Notes under the pieces: generated by a model
Databases searched by the model: none
Seen by the model: the letters and a program-made list of their open reading frames with translations, nothing else
What the model was told of the DNA's origin: nothing
Assembly (NCBI GenBank): GCA_964612085.1
Contig: CAZTCJ010000046.1
Location: 1 to 29,791, forward strand
Source: CAZTCJ01 sp964612085
GTDB lineage: Bacteria > Pseudomonadota > Alphaproteobacteria > JAJFIK01
DNA: 29,791 bases
Reading direction: 5' to 3'
Position numbers and translations under genes: made by a program
Shown: positions 7,462 through 15,651 of the stretch, in pieces
How positions within the stretch are numbered: the first letter of the stretch is position 1
Layout: each line of letters opens with the position of its first letter

Positions 7462-7764
7462 ATGTGTATCGGCGTGCCCATGCGTGTCGTGTCCACCGAT
7501 GGTCTTTCGGCCCAATGCGCGATCCAGGGCCGGACGGAAACGGTCAGCCTAGCGCTTACCGGACCGCTTGAGCCGGATACGGATGTTCTCGTTTATCTCG
7601 GGTCCGCCGTGCGCATCCTGGAGCCCGGAGAGGCGCAGCAGATCGCCGACGCGCTCAAGGCGGTGGCCGCTGCGGCGGCGGGCGAGCCGTTCGATCATCT
7701 TATTGCGGATCTTGTGGACCGGGAGCCCGAACTCCCTGCACATCTGCAAACGAAGAAAGCCTAG
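7462..7764 (+). CDS. hupF: HypC-family hydrogenase chaperone HupF
   Basis: A protein of 100 residues beginning MCIGVP, the HypC-family signature in which Cys2 binds the Fe(CN)2CO precursor or the immature large subunit. HupF is the longer paralogue found only in hup-type operons. In rhizobia it is reported to stabilise HupL during maturation in the presence of oxygen. It differs from the second family member here (hypC, 14265-14504) by a longer C-terminal tail. The gene starts 4 bases after hupD and its stop lies within the ribosome-binding site of hupG. Confidence 0.9.
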   Translation: MCIGVPMRVVSTDGLSAQCAIQGRTETVSLALTGPLEPDTDVLVYLGSAVRILEPGEAQQIADALKAVAAAAAGEPFDHLIADLVDREPELPAHLQTKKA

Positions 7765-7773
7765 GAGGAAACC

Positions 7774-8166
7774 GTGTCGCAGGCCTTGCTCGATACACTG
7801 ATCAATCAGGACGGCGCGGCGCTTTTGACCGCTAAGACCCTTACCGCCTATCTCGCCGATGGCTCGGACAAGGTCACCGTATTGTTCTTTACGGGCGATC
7901 CGGAGAAAAAGGCTGAGACCGCCGATGTCGCCGTCGTCGTGCGCGAGCTTGTGCGCGGCCATGCCGATCGCCTGCGTCTGGCCCTTGTGGCGCGCGAGGA
8001 CGAAGCGGCGCTGATGGAGGAGCATGGCGTGACCACCCTGCCGAGCCTTGCTTTTTTCGACGGGCCGAAGCATCTGGAGACCATCGCCCGCATTCAGAAC
8101 TGGTCCGTTTACGAAGAAAAACTGCCCCATATCCTGGCGCGTTCCAGCCAGGGCCGGGCGGCGTGA
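7774..8166 (+). CDS. hupG: HupG/HyaE-family small-subunit chaperone
   Basis: A protein of 130 residues starting at GTG 7774, with a full AGGAGG (7763-7768) five bases upstream. The sequence has a thioredoxin-like fold outline, including a TTLPSLAFF segment with the cis-Pro loop, but no CxxC, so it is not a redox enzyme. HyaE/HupG proteins bind the Tat signal of the hydrogenase small subunit and act as a proofreading chaperone before export of HupSL. The presence of the Tat-bearing HupS in the same operon fits. Assigned by family resemblance and by its position between hupF and hupH. Confidence 0.9.
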   Translation: MSQALLDTLINQDGAALLTAKTLTAYLADGSDKVTVLFFTGDPEKKAETADVAVVVRELVRGHADRLRLALVAREDEAALMEEHGVTTLPSLAFFDGPKHLETIARIQNWSVYEEKLPHILARSSQGRAA

Positions 8167-8177
8167 AGGAGAAAACC

Positions 8178-9065
8178 ATGCGTGAAAATCCGCTGGCTTG
8201 GGATGATGAAGCGCCGCAAGGTGTGCTTTCCCCGTTTGAGGGGACGGATGAGTTGAACACGGGCGGAGCGTCGCTGCTCGGGCTGCCGAGCGCGGCGGGT
8301 CTGTTGAAGGTGCGTGATGTGCGGCCCGATGCCAAGGCCGGTCCGGCGGTGCATGCCATGTTGGACCGCATTGCGGAAAGCCTCGGGCGTATCGCCAGGA
8401 AAGGGCGCGCCTGGCGCCACCGGGTCGATCATCTAAGCACTGAGGATCGGTCGGTCCTGTACGATGCCTTGGGCGAGGGCGAAGTGTCCCTGGTGATGTC
8501 CGGCGGTGCGCCTGGCGAAGGGGATGTGCACCTCCAGGAAAGCGTGCTGCCCGGCGTCTGGATCGGACGCGCCTATGACGACCAGAACACCCTGCGCAGC
8601 GAATGGATCGAGGTCGCCGATGCGCCCCGGGCACTGCGGGAAGCGGCCGTGCTCCGGCCCCGGAGCGATATCGCCATCGAGGCCCTGTCGCCGCCGGACG
8701 GGGCGATGAACGTCATGAGCGTTCTGGCCGAGATCCGCTCCCGGGCCCAGGCCTGGAGTCCGGGCGAACCCAATCACGTGATGAATTTCACCCTCTTCCC
8801 CATGAGCCCGGCGGATACCGCTTTTCTGGCCAAGGTTCTGGGAGAATCGGGCGTGCGCATATCCTCGGGCGGCTACGGCACGGCGCGAGTGATCATGACG
8901 GCGCTGCGCCATGTCTGGGCCGTGCAGTATCTCAACGGGATGGGCACGGTCATTCTGGATACGGTGGAAATCGGCGACGTGCCCCAGGCCGTGCTCGCCA
9001 GCCGTGAGGATTTCGAGGACAGCGCCGCGCGCCTCGCCGAGATCAAGGAGGTCTACCGCTTATGA
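8178..9065 (+). CDS. hupH: HupH/HyaF-family hydrogenase assembly protein
   Basis: A protein of 295 residues from ATG 8178, which has an AAGGAG site 6-7 bases upstream. A GTG at 8163 overlapping the hupG stop is possible but lacks a site. HupH/HyaF proteins are needed for correct assembly of HupL and/or Fe-S loading of the small subunit; the precise biochemistry is not settled. The conserved C-terminal half with GGYGTARVIMTALRHVWAVQ and related segments matches the family. The stop overlaps the start of the next gene (ATGA). Confidence 0.9.
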   Translation: MRENPLAWDDEAPQGVLSPFEGTDELNTGGASLLGLPSAAGLLKVRDVRPDAKAGPAVHAMLDRIAESLGRIARKGRAWRHRVDHLSTEDRSVLYDALGEGEVSLVMSGGAPGEGDVHLQESVLPGVWIGRAYDDQNTLRSEWIEVADAPRALREAAVLRPRSDIAIEALSPPDGAMNVMSVLAEIRSRAQAWSPGEPNHVMNFTLFPMSPADTAFLAKVLGESGVRISSGGYGTARVIMTALRHVWAVQYLNGMGTVILDTVEIGDVPQAVLASREDFEDSAARLAEIKEVYRL

Positions 9066-9763
9066 GCCGGGCATTCGAAGGATCGGCGGCCGGAGCGCTG
9101 CCGCCGGATACGGTGTTGGAATGCGGCGTCTGCTGGTGGGTCTACGATCCCAAGCAAGGCGATGCCGTATGGGATATCGCGCCGGATACGGCCTTTTCAG
9201 ATCTGCCGGACCATTGGCGTTGCCCGTCCTGCGATGCGGCGCCGGACAAATTCATGGTCATGCAGGAAGGCGCTGAAGACCGCCACGGGCAACGGCGGAC
9301 GCAAGAAGTGTGCGTCGCGGCGCTGGAGCGCGCTTACCGCGCCGCCCAGGACGCTATGATCGGCCTGCCGGTCCATAACGACGCCTTGCAGGTGGACATG
9401 ATCGGGTTCCGTCCGTTCGGGGACGGCTATGCGGGTGTGATCGTCACGCCCTGGTGCATGAATATCGCCTATGTGCCTGCCGATGCCGCCGCGGACCTGC
9501 CGGGCGCCTTGGGCTCGTCCCGTTCCCTCGCTTTCCCGTCGGGCAGCTACAGTTTCCTCCTGGGTCGGATGGACGGCATCGGCACGGTGGAAACCTGTTC
9601 CCTGTTCTCGCCCATGGACGAGTTCCCCGACAAGGAGACCGCGCGTCTGGCGGCGGAGGCGGCCGTGGAAGGGCTGTTCGCCGCGCCGGAGGACGAGGAG
9701 ATCAAGCCCGATACCGCCGTCACCCGCCGCTTCATGCTGACGCGCAACGGAGCGTCGGCGTGA
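9062..9763 (+). CDS. hupIJ: HupI-HupJ fusion: rubredoxin joined to HybE-family hydrogenase assembly protein
   Basis: A protein of 233 residues in one unbroken frame. Residues about 15-68 are a rubredoxin, with iron ligands C21-x2-C24 (ECGVCWWVYDP) and C54-x2-C57 (RCPSCDAAPDKF). Residues about 80-233 belong to the HupJ/HoxT/HybE family, recognised by segments such as PWCMNIAYVP and FPSGSYSFLLGRMDGIGT. In many hup operons these are two separate adjacent genes, hupI and hupJ. Rubredoxin HupI/HoxR is thought to keep the special proximal cluster reduced during assembly under air, and HupJ assists small-subunit maturation. The short linker (about 68-80) would tether the electron donor to the chaperone. 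The ATG overlaps the hupH stop and the TGA overlaps the hupK start. Confidence 0.93.
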   Translation: MSRAFEGSAAGALPPDTVLECGVCWWVYDPKQGDAVWDIAPDTAFSDLPDHWRCPSCDAAPDKFMVMQEGAEDRHGQRRTQEVCVAALERAYRAAQDAMIGLPVHNDALQVDMIGFRPFGDGYAGVIVTPWCMNIAYVPADAAADLPGALGSSRSLAFPSGSYSFLLGRMDGIGTVETCSLFSPMDEFPDKETARLAAEAAVEGLFAAPEDEEIKPDTAVTRRFMLTRNGASA

Positions 9764-10803
9764 CCGCCGGTCCGGCCATGGGGCGGCAGTACCGGCTGCA
9801 CCTGACGGTCACGGACAATCGTGTGTCCGCCGCCCATGTGGCCTGTGCGGGACCGGTCAATCCGCTCGTGATCGGCGAAGGCCGGTCGATCCGTGAAGCG
9901 CTGCACCTTGCCGGCCTGCTGTTTCCGCTTTGTCCGGCGGCCCACAAAGGTGCTGCCTTGCGCGCCGTGGAACAGGCCGCCGGTGTCGCGTTGCCGCCCG
10001 GGCAAAGGACGGCGCGCGAGGCGGTTCTGCTCGCCGAGGCCGTGTCCGGAACGGTCTGGCGGGCCGCCATGCAATGGCGGACGCTTTTGGGCGATACGCC
10101 GGATCCAGCACCTGTCCGTCTCGCCCGTGACGGCGCGGCCTCTTTGGCGCGGGCGCTGTTCACGGAGGATTGGGTCCGGCCCGGCGGCGCGCCTCTGGCC
10201 GCCGATGGTGCCGCCGCGCAGGCCGCGTTGCGGATGGTGACGCACGCTTTCAACACCATACAGGGGACCGCCGAAACCGTTCGGACGGGCGCCATGGCCG
10301 TGCGCCTCGCGGACGGCGCGGCCTTGTGCCCGCCGCTTGGAGCCACTGTGTTTCAAAGTGATCTTGATCCGGACGATACCCAGTGCGAGGAAACGCCGCG
10401 CAGTCTGCATCCGGACGGGACCTGTCCGCAGACGTTGGCGGACTGGTTCGCCGCGCAGCACGCCCATGGCAGCGATCTCCTTGAGCAGCTCTCCTGCTGT
10501 CTGGATCAAGTGCAAGAGGACGGACCCATTCCGATGCCGGACGACATGACAGGCCAGGGGTTGGGCGTGGCCATGACCGCGCGGGGCCGTCTGCGCCATT
10601 GTCTCAGGATGGACCGGGGCCGGATCGTGGCCTGGCGCGCCGCCGCGCCCACGGACTGGAATTTCGCGCCCCAGGGCGCCGCCGCCCGTGCGGCCCTGAC
10701 CCTGGATCCAGGCGAAGATTTCGTTAAACAGGCGCAATGGTTCGTGCAGGCCTTCGATCCGTGTGCGCCCTGCGCTGTCGTCATGGAGGCTGGCCATGCA
10801 TGA
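9760..10803 (+). CDS. hupK: HupK/HoxV-family scaffold protein, large-subunit paralogue
   Basis: A protein of 347 residues. The chosen start is GTG 9760, which overlaps the previous TGA and has ACGGAG 7 bases upstream; ATG 9778 is an alternative without a clear site. HupK/HoxV is regarded as a scaffold for Fe(CN)2CO assembly on the way to HupL. It shows its descent from the large subunit. LCPAAHKGAALRAVEQAAG (from C58) lines up without gaps with the HupL CTGTHALTSVRAVEDALG region but keeps only the second of the two cysteines. The C-terminus DPCAPC (C335/C338) copies DPCLAC but lacks the cleavage His and the tail, so it would not be processed. Only 8 bases overlap hypA. Confidence 0.88.
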   Translation: MTAGPAMGRQYRLHLTVTDNRVSAAHVACAGPVNPLVIGEGRSIREALHLAGLLFPLCPAAHKGAALRAVEQAAGVALPPGQRTAREAVLLAEAVSGTVWRAAMQWRTLLGDTPDPAPVRLARDGAASLARALFTEDWVRPGGAPLAADGAAAQAALRMVTHAFNTIQGTAETVRTGAMAVRLADGAALCPPLGATVFQSDLDPDDTQCEETPRSLHPDGTCPQTLADWFAAQHAHGSDLLEQLSCCLDQVQEDGPIPMPDDMTGQGLGVAMTARGRLRHCLRMDRGRIVAWRAAAPTDWNFAPQGAAARAALTLDPGEDFVKQAQWFVQAFDPCAPCAVVMEAGHA

Positions 10804-11137
10804 GATGGCGCTGGCGAAAGGGGTTGTCGAGACGGTTCAGGCGGCCGCGATCAAGGAAGCCTTTTCCCGGGTCAAGCGGATCGTGCTGGAAGTGGGCGCC
10901 TTGAGCTGCGTCGATCCCCATGCGCTTGAATTCGGGTTCGAAGCGGCGGCGCGCGGCACCATGGCCGATGGCGCTGAGCTGGAAATCCGCACGCCGCCCG
11001 GTGCGGCCCGGTGTTTCGGCTGCGACCGCGATGTCATCATTATACGGCGCGGCGATGGCTGTCCCCATTGCGGCTCTTATCAGTTGATCGTGACCGGCGG
11101 CGAAGAGCTGCGGGTCAAGGAAATGGAGGTGATCTGA
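10796..11137 (+). CDS. hypA: Hydrogenase nickel-insertion protein HypA
   Basis: A protein of 113 residues. The N-terminal MHE provides the nickel site (His2, with Glu3). The zinc site is C73-x2-C76 and C89-x2-C92 (CFGC, CPHC). HypA hands nickel to the large subunit together with the GTPase HypB. The ATG lies inside the last codons of hupK, so hup and hyp genes are joined in one unit here. The sequence is normal for the family. Confidence 0.96.
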   Translation: MHEMALAKGVVETVQAAAIKEAFSRVKRIVLEVGALSCVDPHALEFGFEAAARGTMADGAELEIRTPPGAARCFGCDRDVIIIRRGDGCPHCGSYQLIVTGGEELRVKEMEVI

Positions 11138-11138
11138 C

Positions 11139-12008
11139 ATGTGTACCGTTTGCGGCTGCAGCGAAGGCGGCGCCAAGATCGAAGGAAAACAGGCTGATCA
11201 ACGCCATGATCATCATCACGATCATGACCATCACCATGGGCACGATCACCACCACCATCATCACCATGCCCATGGGGCCGATGGCGCACTTGATTTCGGG
11301 GCGGGGCCTGCGGGCGTGCATGTGGCGGGTCAGAGCCAGGCGCGGCTGATCGAAATCGAACAGGATATTCTGTCCAAGAACGATCAACTCGCGGCTCGCA
11401 ACCGGGCGCGCATGGAGGCCGATGGCATCCTGGCGATCAACATGATGTCGAGCCCGGGCTCGGGCAAGACGGAACTGCTGGTCAAGACCCTGGAGGCCTT
11501 GAAGGACAAAGGGCCCATGGCGGTCATCGAAGGCGATCAGCAGACCTCGAACGATGCGGCGCGGATCCGCGCGACCGGCGTTCCGGCCGTTCAGGTCAAT
11601 ACGGGCAAGGGCTGTCATCTGGATGCGGAAATGGTGGCATCGGCGCTCGATCATCTGGATCTGCCCAAGGGCGGCCTGCTCTTTATCGAGAATGTGGGCA
11701 ATCTCGTTTGCCCGGCCGGGTTCGATCTGGGCGAGGCGCGGCGTGTCGTTCTGGCCTCGGTGACGGAAGGCGAGGACAAGCCGCTCAAATATCCCGAAAT
11801 GTTCGCGTCCGCCGATCTGATGATCGTGTCCAAGACCGATCTGCTGCCGCATCTGCGGTTCGATGTGGACGCGCTGATCGCCAATGCCCGGAAAGTCCGT
11901 CCCCGTCTCGATATTCTGAAGACCTCCGCGATGGCGGAACCGGGGCTCGATGCCTGGTTGGCCTGGCTGGGCGGTTTGCAAGCCCAGCACCAGGCGGCAG
12001 CGGAGTAG
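11139..12008 (+). CDS. hypB: Nickel-binding GTPase HypB with His-rich region
   Basis: A protein of 289 residues. The N-terminal MCTVCGC is the high-affinity nickel motif (CxxCGC) known from E. coli HypB. Residues 23-45 contain 17 histidines mixed with Asp and Gly, a nickel-storage region found in rhizobial-type HypB. The GTPase domain follows, with P-loop SSPGSGKT at 104-111, the CH-containing metal site in GKGCHLD, and SKTD as the guanine-specificity motif. GTP hydrolysis drives nickel delivery with HypA. The His codons use both CAC and CAT, so the tract is not a simple DNA repeat. The gene starts one base after the hypA stop. Confidence 0.97.
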   Translation: MCTVCGCSEGGAKIEGKQADQRHDHHHDHDHHHGHDHHHHHHHAHGADGALDFGAGPAGVHVAGQSQARLIEIEQDILSKNDQLAARNRARMEADGILAINMMSSPGSGKTELLVKTLEALKDKGPMAVIEGDQQTSNDAARIRATGVPAVQVNTGKGCHLDAEMVASALDHLDLPKGGLLFIENVGNLVCPAGFDLGEARRVVLASVTEGEDKPLKYPEMFASADLMIVSKTDLLPHLRFDVDALIANARKVRPRLDILKTSAMAEPGLDAWLAWLGGLQAQHQAAAE

Positions 12009-12011
12009 GCC

Positions 12012-14255
12012 ATGCAAAGCGCGCCGGCACCCGTATCCGATCAGCCCGAGCCGCAGCGTCTGCGCGTGCGGGTGCGTGGCGCGGTGCAGGGCGTCGGCTT
12101 CCGCCCCTTTGTCTGGGGGCTGGCCCGCGATCTTGACCTGTCAGGCTGGGTGCTGAACGATAGCGAGGGTGTGCTGATCGAAGTGGAAGGAGCAAGCGTC
12201 AGTCGTTTCTTGGATCGTCTGCCCGCCGAAGCGCCGCCTTTGGCGCGGCTCGATGCCGTGGAACCGGTGCCGGTGCCGGGCGAGGGCAGCGGGACCTTCG
12301 AGATCCGCCACAGCGCCCGTGGCGCTCAGGCCCGGACCATGGTAACGCCGGACATGGCGACCTGTCCGGACTGCCTTGACGATATCCTGGATCCGGATAA
12401 TCGGCGCTACGGCTATCCGTTTACGAACTGTACCCATTGCGGGCCACGCCATACGATCACCCACACCCTGCCTTACGACCGGGCGCAGACCTCCATGGCG
12501 TCTTTTCAGATGTGCCCGGACTGTCAGGCGGAATATGACGACCCGGCGGACCGGCGCTTTCACGCCCAACCCAATGCCTGTCCTGCTTGCGGGCCGCAGC
12601 TTTCCATGGCGGTTCCCGAGATCGCCGGGCGGCTCATCGCTGGTGAGATCGTCGCCATCAAGGGCCTGGGCGGCTTTCATCTGGCGGTGGATGCGCGCAA
12701 CCCGCATGCCGTGGACCGTCTGCGTGCGCGCAAACAGCGAGACGGCAAACCTTTCGCGGTCATGGTCGCCGATCCGGCGGCGGCGCAAGCGCTGGCCGAT
12801 CTCGATCAGGCTGAAACCGATGCCTTGACCGGTCGGGCCAGGCCCATCGTGGTGGTCCGCGCCCGGGCCGATGCCGGTCTGGTGCCGGGCGTGTCGAACG
12901 GTCTGCCCACGGTCGGCCTGATGTTGCCTTACACCCCGTTGCACACGCTTTTGTTCCAGGCCGCGGCAGAGGCGTCTCAGCCGCTTGCCCTTGTCATGAC
13001 CAGCGCCAATTTGGGCGGGGACCCTCTGGTGACGGACAATGACGACGCGCATCTACGGCTGACGGAGATTGCCGATACCATCGTCACCCATGACCGGGAG
13101 ATCGTCGTGCGTTGCGATGACAGCGTCGTCCGGGTGATCGGCGGCGCGCCTGCTTTTCTGCGCCGGGCGCGCGGTTTCACGCCGGAGCCCATCAAGCTGG
13201 CGCGCGCCTGCCCGCCCATTCTGGCCGTAGGCGGCCATCTGAAAAACACGATTTGCGTCATCCGCGATGACGAGGCGTTCCTGTCCCATCATATCGGCGA
13301 TCTCGATGATCCGGAGACCTACCGGTTTTTCCGGGAAACGGTGACACATTTCACGGATATTCTGGATGTCACGCCGGACCGGATCGCTTGCGATCTGCAT
13401 CCGGATTTTCTCTCCACCCGCTATGCGCAGGAGAGCGGCCTGCCGGTCGTCCGGGTCCAGCATCATCAGGCCCATATCGCGGCCCTGATGGCGGAACACC
13501 GGATCGGCGGGCCCCTATTGGGTCTCGCGCTTGACGGGTTCGGCCTCGGTGCCGACGGTGTTTCCAGTTGGGGCGGCGAGCGCCTGCTTATCAACGGTGC
13601 CGAGTGGACCCATCTCGGCGGTTTCGCGCCCTTGCGCCAGCCGGGCGGCGATGCGGCGGCGCGCGCGCCCTGGCGCATGGCGGCGGCGGCGCTCCATGCC
13701 TTAGGCGAGGGGGAAAGCATCCCAGGGCGCTTCCGGGATCATCCGGGAGCGGACATGCTGGCCGTCATGCTGGAGCGCGGGGTCAACGCGCCCGAAACCT
13801 CCTCCGCCGGGCGTTTTTTCGATGCCGCCTGCGGTCTCCTCGGCGTCAAACCCGTCGCCAGTTTCGAGGGCGAAGCGCCCATGGCGCTGGAAGCACTTGT
13901 CACGGTACCGGAAACCGTTCCCGGCTGCTGGACGATCAAACCGGACGGCACGCTCGATCTGTTGCCGCTGTTGCGCATACTGAGCGATATGGATCCGGTG
14001 CGAGGCGCGAATGTCTTGCATGGCACGCTGACGGCGGCCTTGGCCGACTGGGTTCTCGACGCGCTCGACAGGCATGCCGTACCCAGACGGGTTGCGCTTT
14101 CGGGCGGCTGTCTGCAAAACAAGATCCTGGCGGAATGTCTGACCGCCACATTATCGCAATATGGCGTCGAGGCACTGCTGCCCCGCCAGGCCCCCGCCAA
14201 TGACGGCGGCTTGAGCCTGGGTCAGGCCTGGGTTGCAGCGTGTTCGGACGGATAG
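12012..14255 (+). CDS. hypF: Carbamoyltransferase HypF, source of the cyanide ligands
   Basis: A protein of 747 residues, full length. Residues about 16-100 form the acylphosphatase domain (GAVQGVGFRPF with R31; N49 in VLND). Eight cysteines form two zinc fingers: C118/C121, C140/C143, C168/C171, C190/C193. A YrdC-like domain begins near residue 205 (IKGLGGFHLAVDA). A Kae1/carbamoyltransferase domain follows, with HHQAHIAALMAEH and, near the C-terminus, SGGCLQNKIL. HypF turns carbamoyl phosphate into carbamoyl-AMP and transfers the group to the C-terminal cysteine of HypE. It lies between hypB and hypC, the order common in hup operons. The start is 3 bases after hypB. Confidence 0.97.
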   Translation: MQSAPAPVSDQPEPQRLRVRVRGAVQGVGFRPFVWGLARDLDLSGWVLNDSEGVLIEVEGASVSRFLDRLPAEAPPLARLDAVEPVPVPGEGSGTFEIRHSARGAQARTMVTPDMATCPDCLDDILDPDNRRYGYPFTNCTHCGPRHTITHTLPYDRAQTSMASFQMCPDCQAEYDDPADRRFHAQPNACPACGPQLSMAVPEIAGRLIAGEIVAIKGLGGFHLAVDARNPHAVDRLRARKQRDGKPFAVMVADPAAAQALADLDQAETDALTGRARPIVVVRARADAGLVPGVSNGLPTVGLMLPYTPLHTLLFQAAAEASQPLALVMTSANLGGDPLVTDNDDAHLRLTEIADTIVTHDREIVVRCDDSVVRVIGGAPAFLRRARGFTPEPIKLARACPPILAVGGHLKNTICVIRDDEAFLSHHIGDLDDPETYRFFRETVTHFTDILDVTPDRIACDLHPDFLSTRYAQESGLPVVRVQHHQAHIAALMAEHRIGGPLLGLALDGFGLGADGVSSWGGERLLINGAEWTHLGGFAPLRQPGGDAAARAPWRMAAAALHALGEGESIPGRFRDHPGADMLAVMLERGVNAPETSSAGRFFDAACGLLGVKPVASFEGEAPMALEALVTVPETVPGCWTIKPDGTLDLLPLLRILSDMDPVRGANVLHGTLTAALADWVLDALDRHAVPRRVALSGGCLQNKILAECLTATLSQYGVEALLPRQAPANDGGLSLGQAWVAACSDG

Positions 14256-14264
14256 GAGGACTCC

Positions 14265-14504
14265 ATGTGTCTGGCATTACCGGCCGAAGTGGTGGCTGTC
14301 GAGGGCGAGACGGCGACCGTCGATGTGGACGGCGTGAAAGTGCCCGTGTCGCTCGCTTTTCTGGACGGTGTCGCACCCGGCGATTTCGTCGTTGTCCATG
14401 TGGGCTATGCCTTGTCGAAGATCGATCCGGAGCTGGCCGCACAACAAATCGAATTGATGCGGACCGGCATCGCGGCTGATGCGCAACAGGGAGAAGCGCC
14501 ATGA
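14265..14504 (+). CDS. hypC: HypC, Fe(CN)2CO carrier chaperone
   Basis: A protein of 79 residues beginning MCLALP, the HypC signature with the functional Cys2. The HVGYALSKIDPELA segment is also typical. HypC works with HypD to assemble the Fe(CN)2CO unit and carries it to the large subunit. The gene lies 9 bases after hypF with GGAGGA as ribosome-binding site. Its stop overlaps the hypD start (ATGA). It is the shorter of the two HypC-family proteins in this operon. Confidence 0.95.
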   Translation: MCLALPAEVVAVEGETATVDVDGVKVPVSLAFLDGVAPGDFVVVHVGYALSKIDPELAAQQIELMRTGIAADAQQGEAP

Positions 14505-15646
14505 AATATGTCGATGAGTTCCGCGATCCCGCAGCCGCCCGCGCCATTGCCGAGCGGATCCGCAAAGACGCCGATCCGGACCGGACCTATCATTTCATGG
14601 AGTTTTGCGGCGGCCACACCCATGCCCTGTGCCGCTTCGGTCTGGAAGATCTATTGCCTGATACTATCCGCATGATCCATGGGCCGGGCTGTCCGGTCTG
14701 CGTGCTGCCCGTGGGGCGGCTCGACATGGCGATAGAGCTGGTACGGAACAATCCGGACATTATTCTGGCGACCTATGGCGATCTCATGCGGGTGCCCGGC
14801 ACCGGCGGGGCGACGCTGTTAACGGCGAAATCCCAAGGCGGCGATGTGCGTATGATCTATTCCTCCGTGCAAGCGGTGGAGATGGCCGAGCAGAACCCGG
14901 ACCGCGAAGTGGTGTTTTTCGGCATCGGTTTCGAGACCACGACCCCGCCCACAGCGGCGGCGGTCAAGCTGGCCGAGGCTAGGGGACTGAAGAATTTCTC
15001 CGTGTTCTGTAATCACGTACTGACGCCGTCGGCCATCGATGCCATCATGACGACGGCGGACGGAGCGACCGGCGCCAGGCTCGACGGCTTCGTCGGGCCA
15101 GGCCATGTCTCCACCATCATCGGTGCCGAGGCTTATGAGGCGGCTGCCAGCAAATGGCGCAAACCGATCGTTATTTCCGGCTTTGAGCCCAACGATCTGC
15201 TGCAGGCCATCCTGCAACTGGTGCGCCAGGTCAATCGCGGCGACGCGGTGGTGGAAAATCCCTTTGCCCGGGCGGTGCGCGCGGGCGGCAATGCACAAGC
15301 CCAGGCTCTGTGTGCGGATGTCTTTTCCGTGCGCGACAGGTTCGAGTGGCGAGGGCTGGGGACCATCCCGGAGAGCGCGCTTGAACTGAGCGCCGCCTAT
15401 TGGGCGTTCGATGCGGAACAGAAATTCGCCATGGCCTATGTTTCCCGCCCCGATCACAAGGCTTGCGCCTGTGCCTCCATCCTGCGCGGGGAAAAGGCGC
15501 CTCAGGATTGCGCGGTCTTCGGCACGGGCTGCACGCCGGAACATCCGCTGGGCTCATGCATGGTGTCCCCGGAAGGGGCGTGTGCGGCCTATTATCTCTA
15601 CGGGCGCTTCCGCAACGCGGCCCCGGCCGCGGCGGCGGCGGAATAA
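14501..15646 (+). CDS. hypD: HypD, Fe-S scaffold for the Fe(CN)2CO centre
   Basis: A protein of 381 residues. The conserved cysteines are C36 (FCGGHTHALC) and C64/C67 (GPGCPVCVLP), equivalent to E. coli C41, C69 and C72. The C-terminal half carries the [4Fe-4S] ligand cluster with ACACA, DCAVFGTGC and GSCMVSPEGACAAYY. HypD binds iron with HypC, accepts cyanide groups from HypE, and is the likely site where the CO ligand is also gathered. The ATG overlaps the hypC stop; hypE starts 5 bases after its TAA. Confidence 0.97.
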   Translation: MKYVDEFRDPAAARAIAERIRKDADPDRTYHFMEFCGGHTHALCRFGLEDLLPDTIRMIHGPGCPVCVLPVGRLDMAIELVRNNPDIILATYGDLMRVPGTGGATLLTAKSQGGDVRMIYSSVQAVEMAEQNPDREVVFFGIGFETTTPPTAAAVKLAEARGLKNFSVFCNHVLTPSAIDAIMTTADGATGARLDGFVGPGHVSTIIGAEAYEAAASKWRKPIVISGFEPNDLLQAILQLVRQVNRGDAVVENPFARAVRAGGNAQAQALCADVFSVRDRFEWRGLGTIPESALELSAAYWAFDAEQKFAMAYVSRPDHKACACASILRGEKAPQDCAVFGTGCTPEHPLGSCMVSPEGACAAYYLYGRFRNAAPAAAAAE

Positions 15647-15651
15647 CCGTC

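Noticed and set aside
11205..11273. CAT/CAC-rich tract as a DNA microsatellite or protein-binding repeat
   Set aside because: It is in frame within hypB and encodes the known His-rich nickel region; codons are mixed rather than a uniform repeat.
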